This document shows, in pieces, positions 22,225 to 30,517 of a DNA stretch of 36,293 nt (position 1 is the first letter of the stretch; every line of letters begins with the position of its first letter). The DNA is from DASUFE01 sp036274675 (GTDB taxonomy: Bacteria; Pseudomonadota; Gammaproteobacteria; HTCC5015), in NCBI GenBank assembly GCA_036274675.1, contig DASUFE010000050.1, positions 1 to 36,293 of the forward strand, given 5' to 3'. The notes under the pieces were generated by a model. It was given only the letters and a program-made list of their open reading frames with translations, was not told the origin of the DNA and searched no databases. The translations under genes were made by a program, and so were the position numbers.

Positions 22225-24333
22225 CTACTGCCAGGCGGCGATCCGGGTGCGGGACGGCGGGGAATTGGCGATCATGTCCAGCAGTATGAAGCCGGTTTCC
22301 TGCAGCAGGCTGTTATCCGGCAGATCCACCTCCGGCCGGGTCTTGGCGGGTTTTTCGCTTTCCTTTTCGAGATCCGCGAACGTTTTGTAAGGCTTGAGCC
22401 CTTTGCCGGCGCGTCGCTCGTTTTCCATATCCAGCAGGTATTTCTCGTTCTCCGAGTTCTCCTTGCGGCGCACGGATTCGCGAAGCGATATCAGCTTGTC
22501 ATTCTTTTCTTTGGCTACAAACTCGATGCGTTTTTGCATGAAACGGAAATCGGGATCGCTCGCAGCGCGCTGCTCGTGCTTCTTTTTCAACGTCGGCAGT
22601 TCGGATGCGATGTCGGAGTCGCTCTGGTAGCGTACGGAGGGAATGCGGTCCCATTCCAGGGCGTCGGGCAGGGAGTTTTCCCCGATCTCATCAGGATCGA
22701 TCAGGGCCGGATATTCGATGTCGGGAATGACCCCCCGCGACTGCGTGCTGTCGCCGCTGATACGATAAAACTTGGCCTGGGTAAATTTGATGCGGCCGGG
22801 ATCCAGCGGTTCGACGTTCTGCACGGTGCCCTTGCCATAGGTCTGATTGCCGACCACGATGCCGCGTCCGTAGTCCTGAATCGCACCCGCGAGAATCTCG
22901 GAAGCGGAGGCGCTCAACCGGTTGACCAGTATCGCCATCGGGCCGGAGTAGGCGATATCCGGGTGGTTATCGCCGAGCAACTGGATATTACCCTGGTATC
23001 GGATCTGCACCACCGGGCCGGTTTTAATGAAGAGGCCGGTCAGGCTCTTGGCTTCTTCGAGCGAGCCGCCGCCGTTGTTGCGCAGGTCGATGATAAGCGC
23101 TTCGATCTGTTCTTTCTTGAGTTCCTGGATCAGTTTCTCGACATCGCGCGCGCTGCTGCGATAGTCGCTGATGCCGAGCGAGGCCGCCGCGTAATCGAAG
23201 TAGAAGGCGGGCAGGGTGATGACGCCGATCTTGTGAGCGGTATCGCCGTATTTCAGGGTGATGACCTTTTTCTGGGCCAGTTCATCCTCGAGGTTGAATT
23301 TGTCGCGCACGATGCTGATGACCTTGGTCTTGGCGACATCGGTGGTGTTGGCCGGAAGTATGTTGAGCCGGACCACAGAATCCTTCGGGCCCCGGATCAG
23401 GTCGACCACGTCGTCCAGCCGCCAGTCGATGACGTCGACGATCTCGCCTTTCTCGCCCTGGCCCACGCCGACGATGCGGTCGGCCGGCTGGAGCTGCTTG
23501 CTGCGCTCGGCCGGACCGCCGGTGATGAGTTCCACCACCTTCACATATTCGTCATCGCGTTGCAGCAGGGCGCCGATACCTTCAAGCGAGCCGCTCATGT
23601 GGATATCGAAATTCTCCGATTCCCGGGGCGGCATATAGTCGGTATGAGGATCGTAACTATGGGTATACGCATTCATAAACAGTTCGAACACGTCGTTGGT
23701 ATTGGTCAACTGGTGCTGGCGCAGTTGCGAATGGTAGCGCTTCTCCAGGGTGGCGGTAATTTCTTCCGGTGATTTTCCGGTGAGCTTCAGGTTGAGCACG
23801 TCGTATTTCAGGAATTTGCGCCAGATGTCTTCCGCTGCCGCCTCGTTGGCGGGCCATGGCGCCTTTTCACGGTCCAGCTCCAGATACTCGTCTTTCTCGA
23901 AATCCATGGACTTGATGCGCTCGGCCAGCCCGTCCAGCATGTAATGCAGGCGCTTTGCGCGCTGCTCGTGAAAGCGGTTATAGATGCGGAATACGCGTTC
24001 CAGATCGCCGCGTTTCAGGTCGTCGTCCAGTTTCGATGCGAAGCCCTCGAAGCGGGTGATGTCTTCCGCGAGAAAATGTATTCTTATCGGATCCAGCAGT
24101 TCCGTATAACGCTCTAAAACCTTTTCGCCGGCCTGGTCGTCCAGCTTGAGGCTTTTGTAATGGTGGCGGTCCAGCTTCTTGATCGCTTCCTGCAGGGTTT
24201 TGCTTTGATCGCGGGTGGGCGCCAGTGCCTCAATCTGTTCCGCAGGGGCGGAAGTTTTTGGATATGCGGCATCGGCGCTGAGCAGCAGCAATGCCAGGAT
24301 GGGCAACAGGGAACTCTTTTTATGGATTGACAT
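22225..24333 (-). CDS. prc: Carboxy-terminal processing (tail-specific) protease Prc
   Basis: 702 residues, close to the E. coli Tsp/Prc size. A periplasmic S41 serine protease that degrades proteins with hydrophobic tails and trims penicillin-binding protein 3 and peptidoglycan hydrolases. It has a signal peptide (ILALLLLSADAAYP), an N-terminal helical domain, a PDZ domain (EGIGALLQRDDEYVKVVELITGGPAERS...LQPADRIVGVGQG), and the S41 core. The catalytic dyad is the Ser in NRLSASASEILAGAIQDYG and the Lys in NQTYGKGTVQN. A helical C-terminal tail follows (RRAGKGLKPYKTFADLEKE). It is 32 bases from the TPR lipoprotein gene upstream; in E. coli Prc works with the TPR lipoprotein NlpI. Confidence 0.97.
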   Translation of the reverse strand: MSIHKKSSLLPILALLLLSADAAYPKTSAPAEQIEALAPTRDQSKTLQEAIKKLDRHHYKSLKLDDQAGEKVLERYTELLDPIRIHFLAEDITRFEGFASKLDDDLKRGDLERVFRIYNRFHEQRAKRLHYMLDGLAERIKSMDFEKDEYLELDREKAPWPANEAAAEDIWRKFLKYDVLNLKLTGKSPEEITATLEKRYHSQLRQHQLTNTNDVFELFMNAYTHSYDPHTDYMPPRESENFDIHMSGSLEGIGALLQRDDEYVKVVELITGGPAERSKQLQPADRIVGVGQGEKGEIVDVIDWRLDDVVDLIRGPKDSVVRLNILPANTTDVAKTKVISIVRDKFNLEDELAQKKVITLKYGDTAHKIGVITLPAFYFDYAAASLGISDYRSSARDVEKLIQELKKEQIEALIIDLRNNGGGSLEEAKSLTGLFIKTGPVVQIRYQGNIQLLGDNHPDIAYSGPMAILVNRLSASASEILAGAIQDYGRGIVVGNQTYGKGTVQNVEPLDPGRIKFTQAKFYRISGDSTQSRGVIPDIEYPALIDPDEIGENSLPDALEWDRIPSVRYQSDSDIASELPTLKKKHEQRAASDPDFRFMQKRIEFVAKEKNDKLISLRESVRRKENSENEKYLLDMENERRAGKGLKPYKTFADLEKESEKPAKTRPEVDLPDNSLLQETGFILLDMIANSPPSRTRIAAWQ

Positions 24334-24365
24334 CGGGCCTTCTTCGTTGGTGGTTCTTTGCGCAA

Positions 24366-25517
24366 TTATAATTGAGAATCCTTCGTTGTAAGCAGGGATT
24401 CGAGTTTTTTCAACTGGCCGGCATAGGCTTCCGCCGCAGCGTCGTTACCGGAACCGGTCTCAACCGCCTGTAAACTGCTGGCCAGTTCGATGGCCGAGGG
24501 CAAATCCTCCAGGTCCAGCCTTATTTCGAGAGCGCGGCGGAAAAAGAACCGGGCCTCGTCGGGGGAGCCTTGCGCCTGTTTAATCCCGCCGAGTTCACCC
24601 AGCGTGGCTGCAATTCCCGGCTGAAAAAGGACTCCCCGGTAATTTTCCAGCGCCTGCATCAGCAGACCTTCCGCCGCTGCATTATTCCCGGCGTCGGAGA
24701 GCGCTGATGCTTTGAGCCGCAACAGGCGGTTTTGGTTCAGCACGCCGGCAGCCGATTGGGCCCGCTGCAGCCAGCGGTCCCGGTCGGAGGATCCGGCGGC
24801 GACGGCGAGTTGCGCGCGGTTGATCAGGGCGGAGCCGAGGATTGCCGGGGGGGCGTCGTCCGCCCCGATGATGCTTTCCAGCAGCACCAGGGCCTGTTTA
24901 TTGCGCTGTATCCGCATCAGATACTCGCTTTGCAGCAACCACAGCCGGTAGCGCTGAGCGCCCGCCGCCGGAGTTTCGGTCTGATCGATCAGCTCCGCGA
25001 GACCATCCAGCGCCGTACGTGCATGCGGCAGATCGTTGATCAGAAGCGCACTCTGCGCCGTATAAATCCGGTTCCGCTGCATCGGTTCCCGCCGGTCCAG
25101 GCGGCTATACTGTCCGAAAGCCTTTTCAAACTGATGGATGGCTTCCGCATACTCGCCCGCGTTGTACATTTCGATTCCGCGGCTCTCGAATTCCGACGCG
25201 GATTCCAGCGGCTCCGGCGGGCGCGGAGGTCCGCTGGAGCAGGCGGCTAACAGCAAGACTCCCGGAATTCCGAATAACGCGGCTATGGTTTTTAATCGCT
25301 TTTCTCGCCAGGGTCGGCGGGAATAGAAGATATCTTTCGCAGTGACGCAGTGACGCAGGGAATACAGCCGGAGTGTTTCAACAAAATTGTTCCCGGCGAT
25401 CACCGCGTCTGCGCGGGATAAAAGTTTATAAAGCCATGACAACAGTACGACCGTTGCTGTTCCGGAGCGGAGACGGATATTGCCGGCACGGGAGTTTCCA
25501 GACGGGGTTTCAGTCAT
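24366..25517 (-). CDS. TPR-repeat lipoprotein (start uncertain)
   Basis: A lipobox LLLAAC and a following SSGPPRPPEPLES mark a lipoprotein. TPR-like helical repeats come next: SEFESRGIEMYNAGEYAEAIHQFEKAFGQYSRLDRREPMQRNRIY and two or three weaker units ending in FFFRRALEIRLDLEDLPSAIELASSLQAVE. The frame is open to ATG 25517, but that puts the lipobox Cys at residue 93, far too deep for a signal peptide. No ATG, GTG or TTG lies in frame within 50 codons before the Cys; the closest is GTG at 25403. The extra region contains the interspersed repeat copy 2. The ATG overlaps the MCE gene stop, so it could be translated. By place it may be an NlpI-like partner of Prc. Confidence 0.7.
   Translation of the reverse strand: MTETPSGNSRAGNIRLRSGTATVVLLSWLYKLLSRADAVIAGNNFVETLRLYSLRHCVTAKDIFYSRRPWREKRLKTIAALFGIPGVLLLAACSSGPPRPPEPLESASEFESRGIEMYNAGEYAEAIHQFEKAFGQYSRLDRREPMQRNRIYTAQSALLINDLPHARTALDGLAELIDQTETPAAGAQRYRLWLLQSEYLMRIQRNKQALVLLESIIGADDAPPAILGSALINRAQLAVAAGSSDRDRWLQRAQSAAGVLNQNRLLRLKASALSDAGNNAAAEGLLMQALENYRGVLFQPGIAATLGELGGIKQAQGSPDEARFFFRRALEIRLDLEDLPSAIELASSLQAVETGSGNDAAAEAYAGQLKKLESLLTTKDSQL
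25332..25361. repeat. Interspersed CGCAGNGA-type repeat, copy 2
   Basis: ATCTTT followed by a 24-base core (25338-25361) of three CGCAGTGA/CGCAGGGA units in tandem. It matches copy 1 at 20 of 24 positions. It overlaps the open 5' end of the TPR lipoprotein frame, where it would encode LRHCVTAKD in the reverse direction. Confidence 0.6.
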
Positions 25518-26421
25518 TGTTGGCCATCACTTCTGGTTCTTCCGTTGCCTCGTGCACGGGCATTTTCGTCGATACCGGCCAGGTACGGCTGATGGCATCC
25601 ACGGTATTGCGGGTACGATCGATCAGGTCCTGCGTTTTCATGGTCATTTCGGGAATCTCCTGCATCTGGCGGTGCAGGATGTCCGCCGTCTCGCGCAGCT
25701 GTTCGATCATGTTCCGGCTGTCGCGCGCGATTTCGGAAGTAATGCCGAGCGTTTCCTGCAGCGCCCGCAGCGATGCGACCAGGTCGTTCTTCATTCCTTC
25801 ATCGTAGAGCAGCGAACCCGCGGCGCCGCCACCCTGGCGCAGTCGTGAGGCGACAGCGGCGGTGTCTTGCAGTGTTGAGCGGATCGAATCTTCCGGAACG
25901 GCGCTCAGTATCGCGGCGATCCTGTCAATGCTGAAGTTGACCTTGTCCAGCAAGGGGCGCACCGCCGCGAGCATATCGTCGAGCGCCATGGTTTCCTGAA
26001 CTTCGATGGCGTTGCCAGCGGCCAGCGGCGGCAGTTCCGGCGAGCCCGGAGAGATTTCGATTACCGAGTCGCCGATCAGGGCCTGCTTGCTGATGGAGGC
26101 CCGGGAATCCGCGCGTACCAGGGTTTCGTACTCTTTATATATACTGAGCACGATCTTGAAGCGGTTGTCCGGCATCAGAGTGATGTGACGGACCGTGCCG
26201 GCCTCGATCCCCGAGATACGCACGCGGGTCTCGGTGCTGACGCCGACCGGGTTGCGCATCAGCGCCGTGAATTGGACGCGGCCCTGCAGCAGCTTCATAT
26301 TCTGACTGCCCAGCAGCAACAGCATGACAATGATCGCGAGCGCGCCCAGCACGAACAGCCCCGCCAGCCGCTCCTGCGCGCTGTAATTGAGCCGCTCTGT
26401 GTAGTGCCTTTCCTGTTTCAT
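25510..26421 (-). CDS. MCE-domain (MlaD-like) lipid-binding protein
   Basis: 303 residues. One N-terminal membrane helix (LAGLFVLGALAIIVMLLLLGSQ), then a single MCE domain (VQFTALMRNPVGVSTETRVRISGIEAGTVRHITL, KQALIGDSVIEISPGS). A long helical C-terminal region with heptad-like runs follows (ALQETLGITSEIARDSRNMIEQLRETADILHRQM). The family binds phospholipid at the inner membrane facing the periplasm. The ATG overlaps the ATPase stop by four bases (ATGA). It is longer than E. coli MlaD (about 180) and closer in layout to the longer single-MCE proteins of the Pqi/Mla type. Confidence 0.9.
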   Translation of the reverse strand: MKQERHYTERLNYSAQERLAGLFVLGALAIIVMLLLLGSQNMKLLQGRVQFTALMRNPVGVSTETRVRISGIEAGTVRHITLMPDNRFKIVLSIYKEYETLVRADSRASISKQALIGDSVIEISPGSPELPPLAAGNAIEVQETMALDDMLAAVRPLLDKVNFSIDRIAAILSAVPEDSIRSTLQDTAAVASRLRQGGGAAGSLLYDEGMKNDLVASLRALQETLGITSEIARDSRNMIEQLRETADILHRQMQEIPEMTMKTQDLIDRTRNTVDAISRTWPVSTKMPVHEATEEPEVMANND

Positions 26422-27167
26422 CCTTCGATTGCGCGCGTATAGTCGTCCACGCCCTCGCGGTTAAGCAGGTGCAGGAACTCGTCCGGTCCCGTCCGGTTGT
26501 CATGAACGCGCAGTCCCTGGGGCAGGATGTACAGCAGCACGTCGGCGAACCGGCGCGCGAATTCCATGTCGTCGGTCGCGAGCACCAGAGTCATGTTGAG
26601 CCGGTTTTTCATGTCCAGATACCGCCCGGCCAGCCGGGAGCGCAATTCCGGATCGCAGAGAACGAAGGCGTCGTCCACGAACAGGATTTCGGGATCAAGC
26701 ATCAGACAGCGCGCGATCGCCACCATGCGCTGGTGACAGGGCGGCAGTTCGGCAACGGGCCTGGAATTGTAAGCGGACGGGTAGCCGAGCCATTCCAGAA
26801 GTTGACGCGCGCGGCGCTCGATACCTTCCGCGGAGTCGATGTGATGATAGTCCGCCGGCAATATCAGATTCTGCATGACATCCGCCGACGATAGCAGCGC
26901 GCTGTTCGGCAGCACGTAGCCGATGCGCCTGCGCAGCCTGCGCCGCGAGGCTTCGTCCAGACGCCACAGGTCGCGGCCGAGTATCTCAAGGTTTCCCGAG
27001 TCCGGGCTGTCGAGACCGCCCAGCAGGCGCAGGCAGAGTGTCTTGCCGCTGTCCGACGGCCCGACCAGGCAGGCGAGTGTGTTGCGCTCCAGGCTGAGGT
27101 TGATCTCGGGCGGGGATCCGCGCTCCGCCCTGCATAGCCCCGTGCTTCTGAGCACGATCTCGTTCAC
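26418..27167 (-). CDS. MlaF-like ABC ATPase with degenerate catalytic motifs
   Basis: 249 residues, similar in size and order to MlaF, and coupled by overlap on both sides (GTGA with mlaE, ATGA with mlaD). Walker A is intact (GPSDSGKT, residues 36-43). The other motifs are altered: Q-loop VLPNSALL with Pro at the Gln position (87), signature LPPCHQR (141-147) in place of LSGGxxR, Walker B ILFVDDAF with Asp166 for the catalytic Glu, and LVLATDDMEF with Thr198 for the switch His. It may hydrolyse ATP poorly or serve as a nucleotide-binding regulator. Frame and length are normal, so it is not a plain pseudogene. Confidence 0.88.
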   Translation of the reverse strand: MNEIVLRSTGLCRAERGSPPEINLSLERNTLACLVGPSDSGKTLCLRLLGGLDSPDSGNLEILGRDLWRLDEASRRRLRRRIGYVLPNSALLSSADVMQNLILPADYHHIDSAEGIERRARQLLEWLGYPSAYNSRPVAELPPCHQRMVAIARCLMLDPEILFVDDAFVLCDPELRSRLAGRYLDMKNRLNMTLVLATDDMEFARRFADVLLYILPQGLRVHDNRTGPDEFLHLLNREGVDDYTRAIEG

Positions 27168-27967
27168 AGCAACAGTCCTGCGCCCGCCAACAGGCCGTCG
27201 CAGACGAAAACGATGGAAAGCCCGTTGACGATGGCGCGCTGTGTCTGCTGCGGCACCTCACCGGGTGAACGCCTCAGATTCAGGGCGTGAAAGCAGGCAG
27301 TGCCGGCGATAATGAATCCATAAAAAATGTTTTTCAATATAAACAGCATCAGCAACATCGGGCTCAGCGCATAGAGGGCGCGCCCCGCATAGGTCAGGTA
27401 GGAACCCGAATAATAGCTGCCGGCGAACAGAATACCGCCGTACAGCGCGATTCCGGAAAAATATACCGCCAGCACGAGCTGTGAAATCGCGGCGGCGACC
27501 AGGCGCGGCGCGATCAGGTAATCGTTGATGTTAATACCGAGCAGCTCCAGCGCCTCGATCTCGCCGTGCTGTTTCATGTTGCCAAGGTCGACCGCGATAG
27601 CCGAAGCGGAGCGGCCGATCAGGATCATGGAGGTCAGCAGCGGCCCGATCTCGAAGGTGATAAGGAAGGAGAGGGTGCCGATGATATCGGCCTGGTCGGT
27701 AAAGCGCCTCGTCAGATGGATCAGCTGCGCGGTGAATACGACTCCCAGGGCCAGGGCAAGCAGGGCGACCACCGGCATCGCGTCGACTCCGGTAAATATG
27801 ATCTGCCTTAGCAGCGAGCGGTAAGTCGCGCGGTTGAATAATCCGCGCGATCGCCACCAGTCGCCGACTGAGTGTCTTATGAAGGAGGTCAATTCCATGA
27901 CGTAGGAAACGGCCGTGATGCAACGGTTACCAGTCCATCCAACAATCAAATCCATTTGTTGCCGCAT
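27164..27967 (-). CDS. MlaE-like ABC transporter permease
   Basis: 267 residues in the longest frame, 244 from ATG 27898 (MELTSFIRHSVGDWW). The MlaE fold is clear: QIIFTGVDAMPVVALLALALGVVFTAQ, then LITFEIGPLLTSMILIGRSASAIAVDLGNMKQHGEIEALELLGININDYLIAPRLVAA, which is the conserved elbow-and-coupling-helix segment with E and R. Several C-terminal helices follow. MlaE forms the membrane core with the ATPase and MCE ring for phospholipid trafficking. AGAGGA lies just two bases before ATG 27967 and 14 before ATG 27955; either can be the start. It is the first gene of the cluster; the 181 bases upstream show no gene. Confidence 0.9.
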   Translation of the reverse strand: MRQQMDLIVGWTGNRCITAVSYVMELTSFIRHSVGDWWRSRGLFNRATYRSLLRQIIFTGVDAMPVVALLALALGVVFTAQLIHLTRRFTDQADIIGTLSFLITFEIGPLLTSMILIGRSASAIAVDLGNMKQHGEIEALELLGININDYLIAPRLVAAAISQLVLAVYFSGIALYGGILFAGSYYSGSYLTYAGRALYALSPMLLMLFILKNIFYGFIIAGTACFHALNLRRSPGEVPQQTQRAIVNGLSIVFVCDGLLAGAGLLL

Positions 27968-28148
27968 ATTCCTCTGAAAACAGGGCCATCCCCACTCGTA
28001 ATTTTAGAGTGGACAACTACGGTGAAGCGGGTTCAACGGAATCCATCTCAAAGCGTGGCGAGCAAAAATAAATATACCGCGGAGCTTCGTGCAAAACGGC
28101 AAGCATTAACACCGTTTCGCCAGGCGCAGTACCTTGAGATCGGCTTTC

Positions 28149-28898
28149 TCAGATGTCCCAGTAGCGTTCGACCGTTATCTGCCCCGGTTTACGGCGCAGA
28201 TTTTTTTGCAGTCCGCGGGATTTGAGGATTTCTACGGTATCCATCACCATTTCAGGATTGCCGCAGATCATGGTTTGGGCGGTGGCCGCCTCCAGCTTCA
28301 GTTCCGCGCGGGCTTCCAGTTGCCCGTTCGCAATCGCGGCGGGGATGCGGCCGCTCATAGCGGAAGGTACGTGTTCCCGGCTGGTGAAGGGTATGAAAAT
28401 AAGCTGGGAGGCGTGGCGTCTTTGCAGTTCCCGGATTTGCTGCGAATACGTCAGTTCCACAGCATGCCGTACCGCGTGACATAAAACGATGGACCTGAAA
28501 CGGCGCCAGGGTTCGGGCGTTTGCAGAATGGAGAGAAACGGCCCGAGCGCCGTGCCGGTCGCGAACAACCACAGTATTTCCCCCGGCGGCACCTCGTCGA
28601 GGGTGAAGAAACCGTTGGGCTGACGGTCCACCCAGAGCGCGTCACCCGGGCGTTTGGCGTGCAGCGTGCCCGAGAAAACTCCGCCGTCGACCTTGATGAA
28701 ATAGAACTCGTGCAGGTCGCCGCGCGGGGCATTGACGAAGGAGAAAGGGCGCCCCTGGCGCTCGCCGCCTATGTCCAGACCAAGGCGTACGAACTGCCCC
28801 GCCTTGTAAGGCGCAAGCGACGCGCGCACCGTGATGGAGGCGAGGCTCGCGGTCCAGTCGACACGGTTGACGATTTCACCGGTTACCCATTCAGTCAT
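28149..28898 (-). CDS. fpr: Ferredoxin/flavodoxin-NADP+ reductase, Fpr type
   Basis: 249 residues with the plant/bacterial FNR fold, a different type from the FNR at 14169. The FAD part is YKAGQFVRLGLDI and GRPFSFVNAPRG (RxYS-like motif). The NADP part holds ATGTALGPFLSILQTPEPWRRF, CHAVRHAVELTYSQQIREL, and ICGNPEMVMDT. It ends GQITVERYWDI, the C-terminal aromatic tail of bacterial subclass I FNR (VEKYW-like). In E. coli and Pseudomonas Fpr serves flavodoxin/ferredoxin in oxidative stress. It is encoded alone between the Mla-like cluster and the transglycosylase gene. Confidence 0.93.
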   Translation of the reverse strand: MTEWVTGEIVNRVDWTASLASITVRASLAPYKAGQFVRLGLDIGGERQGRPFSFVNAPRGDLHEFYFIKVDGGVFSGTLHAKRPGDALWVDRQPNGFFTLDEVPPGEILWLFATGTALGPFLSILQTPEPWRRFRSIVLCHAVRHAVELTYSQQIRELQRRHASQLIFIPFTSREHVPSAMSGRIPAAIANGQLEARAELKLEAATAQTMICGNPEMVMDTVEILKSRGLQKNLRRKPGQITVERYWDI

Positions 28899-28968
28899 GA
28901 CATTGCTGCATCAGATTGTGGAGGGAAGCGGGCCGGCTATGTGGCGCGGGTCAGTTGCCCGGGTCGGT

Positions 28969-29622
28969 TTATTTGATATCAACGGCGATGGCGGCGGTGG
29001 ACAGTCCTGATTGCTGCCGGTAGAGGAGGTAATTGTTGAACACTTTCTGCACATAATCCTGCGTTTCCTTGAACGGCGGAACGCCCTTGTATTTTTTCAC
29101 GTTGCCCGCGCCCGCATTATAAGCGGCTACCGACAACCGGATGTCGTCCTTGAAATCCACCAGCAAATCCTTCAGATGATGGATGCCGGCGCTCAGGTTT
29201 TGTTCCGGATTGAAGCGGTCCAGTATACCGTAACGGCGCGCGGTCTCGGGCATCAGTTGCATCAGGCCGTGGGCGCCGGCGACCGAAACGGCACGCGCAT
29301 CGAAGCAGGATTCAACCGCGATGACCGCCTTGACGAGTTCGATATCCACTGACTGTTCAGCGGCGTACCTGATGATGGTCGGCATGTAGCGCTCGGCCCG
29401 CTGTTCCATGATTTCCGGAGTCACGCCCCGGCAGGACCGGGTGGCCGTCTTGCGGCCATGATCGTAGCGGTCGATGAACTGGAAACGCTCGGAGTTCATT
29501 GGCCGGTCGGTGATCCACCGGGTGCCGTCCTTTTCCTGATAGATATAGGTCTCGGCGCGCGCAAGCACAGCGGCGCACAGCACCACGCAGACCAGTCCGG
29601 ATTGAACGCCCTGTTTCATCAT
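28969..29622 (-). CDS. Soluble lytic transglycosylase-like protein (SLT, DUF4124 N-term)
   Basis: 217 residues from ATG 29622; AAGGGG lies ten bases upstream, while the longer frame opens with TTG at 29649 and would translate that site. A signal peptide ends near ARAE. A short DUF4124-like segment follows (YIYQEKDGTRWITDRP). The catalytic domain has Glu in VIAVESCFDARAVS, then GAHGLMQLMPETARRYG and the tail AAYNAGAGNVKKY, the SLT fold. It cleaves peptidoglycan glycosidic bonds to form anhydromuropeptides. It resembles small MltE/Slt35-like periplasmic enzymes that act in wall remodelling or secretion. Confidence 0.92.
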   Translation of the reverse strand: MMKQGVQSGLVCVVLCAAVLARAETYIYQEKDGTRWITDRPMNSERFQFIDRYDHGRKTATRSCRGVTPEIMEQRAERYMPTIIRYAAEQSVDIELVKAVIAVESCFDARAVSVAGAHGLMQLMPETARRYGILDRFNPEQNLSAGIHHLKDLLVDFKDDIRLSVAAYNAGAGNVKKYKGVPPFKETQDYVQKVFNNYLLYRQQSGLSTAAIAVDIK

Positions 29623-29762
29623 ATAAGTCAGCCCCTTCTGACTTTTCAAAAACGCCTGGCGCCGCTTGGTTAAAGGAGCACTCGCAAAGGCTCTTTTATT
29701 ACCATAATTCGCTATTGTCTAAGCCGGGTTTCGCCAGTGATTTTTCGCCGCAACCCGCCCGG

Positions 29763-30356
29763 TTACTGCTTAATACCCGTCCACTCCACAGTATAGTCGG
29801 CCGGTTTGGGCCGGTTCTGGATTTTTTTGCGGGTTATGGCCGCCCCCGGCCCCGGGGTGCCAAGATGGACGAAGGCGACGATCTGCTCCCCCTCTTTAAG
29901 CCCTAATTCCTTATAAACATAGGGGTCTTCGGCGAAGCGGCCGGTGAGCCAGATGCTGCCATAACCCAGGTCGTTGGCGGCCAGTAATATGGAATACGCC
30001 GCCGCGCCGGCGGAGAGGATCTGCTCGCGGACCGGGACCTTGGGGTTGGCTTTGATGGCCGCGACCACCGCCACCACCATGGGCGCGCGCCGCGCTTTCT
30101 CACGGATCGAATCCAGTTCGGCGGCGGGAGTGTCGGGTTTGGTCTGCAGGGTCGAGGCTACATAAACCTCGCCCAGGTGTTTTAGCGCTTCGCCCTGGAT
30201 AACGATGAAACGCCAGGGGCGCAGACCGGCATGGTCGGGAACACAGACCGCGGCCTGCAATATGCTGACCAGGTGCTCCGGGGTCGGTGCCGGTTCCTGC
30301 AGCAGGTTGGCGGGAGTGGAGACGCGTTGCAGCAGGCTTTGCAGAGTGTCGGACAT
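29763..30356 (-). CDS. Nitroreductase family protein (YdjA-like)
   Basis: 197 residues, FMN-dependent. It opens LLQRVSTPANLLQEPAPTPEHLVSILQAAVCVPDHAGLRPWRFIVIQG, where R and the HAGLRPWRF stretch are the FMN-contact region. AGAAAYSILLAANDLGYGSIWLTGRF and IVAFVHLGTPG follow, as in the small YdjA subgroup. It reduces nitro compounds or quinones with NAD(P)H, though physiological substrates are usually unknown. GGAATG sits before the ATG. It stands alone, facing the DUF484-GGDEF gene across 155 bases. Confidence 0.92.
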   Translation of the reverse strand: MSDTLQSLLQRVSTPANLLQEPAPTPEHLVSILQAAVCVPDHAGLRPWRFIVIQGEALKHLGEVYVASTLQTKPDTPAAELDSIREKARRAPMVVAVVAAIKANPKVPVREQILSAGAAAYSILLAANDLGYGSIWLTGRFAEDPYVYKELGLKEGEQIVAFVHLGTPGPGAAITRKKIQNRPKPADYTVEWTGIKQ

Positions 30357-30517
30357 ATCATTCCATTCGTGTATTGAAGGTAGGCGGGATCATATCTTGA
30401 AATTTAACCCGCAGGGAGATCCGGGTTTCGCACAGCAGTGTTATCGGCTATGATCCCGGCTGAGCGGACCACCTGCCGGCGCGGCAAGAGCCCGGCACAA
30501 CAAGAGCGGATGTGACC

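Noticed and set aside
22225..24333. Possibility that Prc is damaged
   Set aside because: Signal peptide, PDZ, Ser and Lys of the dyad and the C-terminal tail are all present at normal length.
27872..28225. 117-codon plus-strand frame in the gap between the Mla-like cluster and fpr
   Set aside because: It overlaps both flanking genes antisense, has no ribosome binding site and shows no domain.
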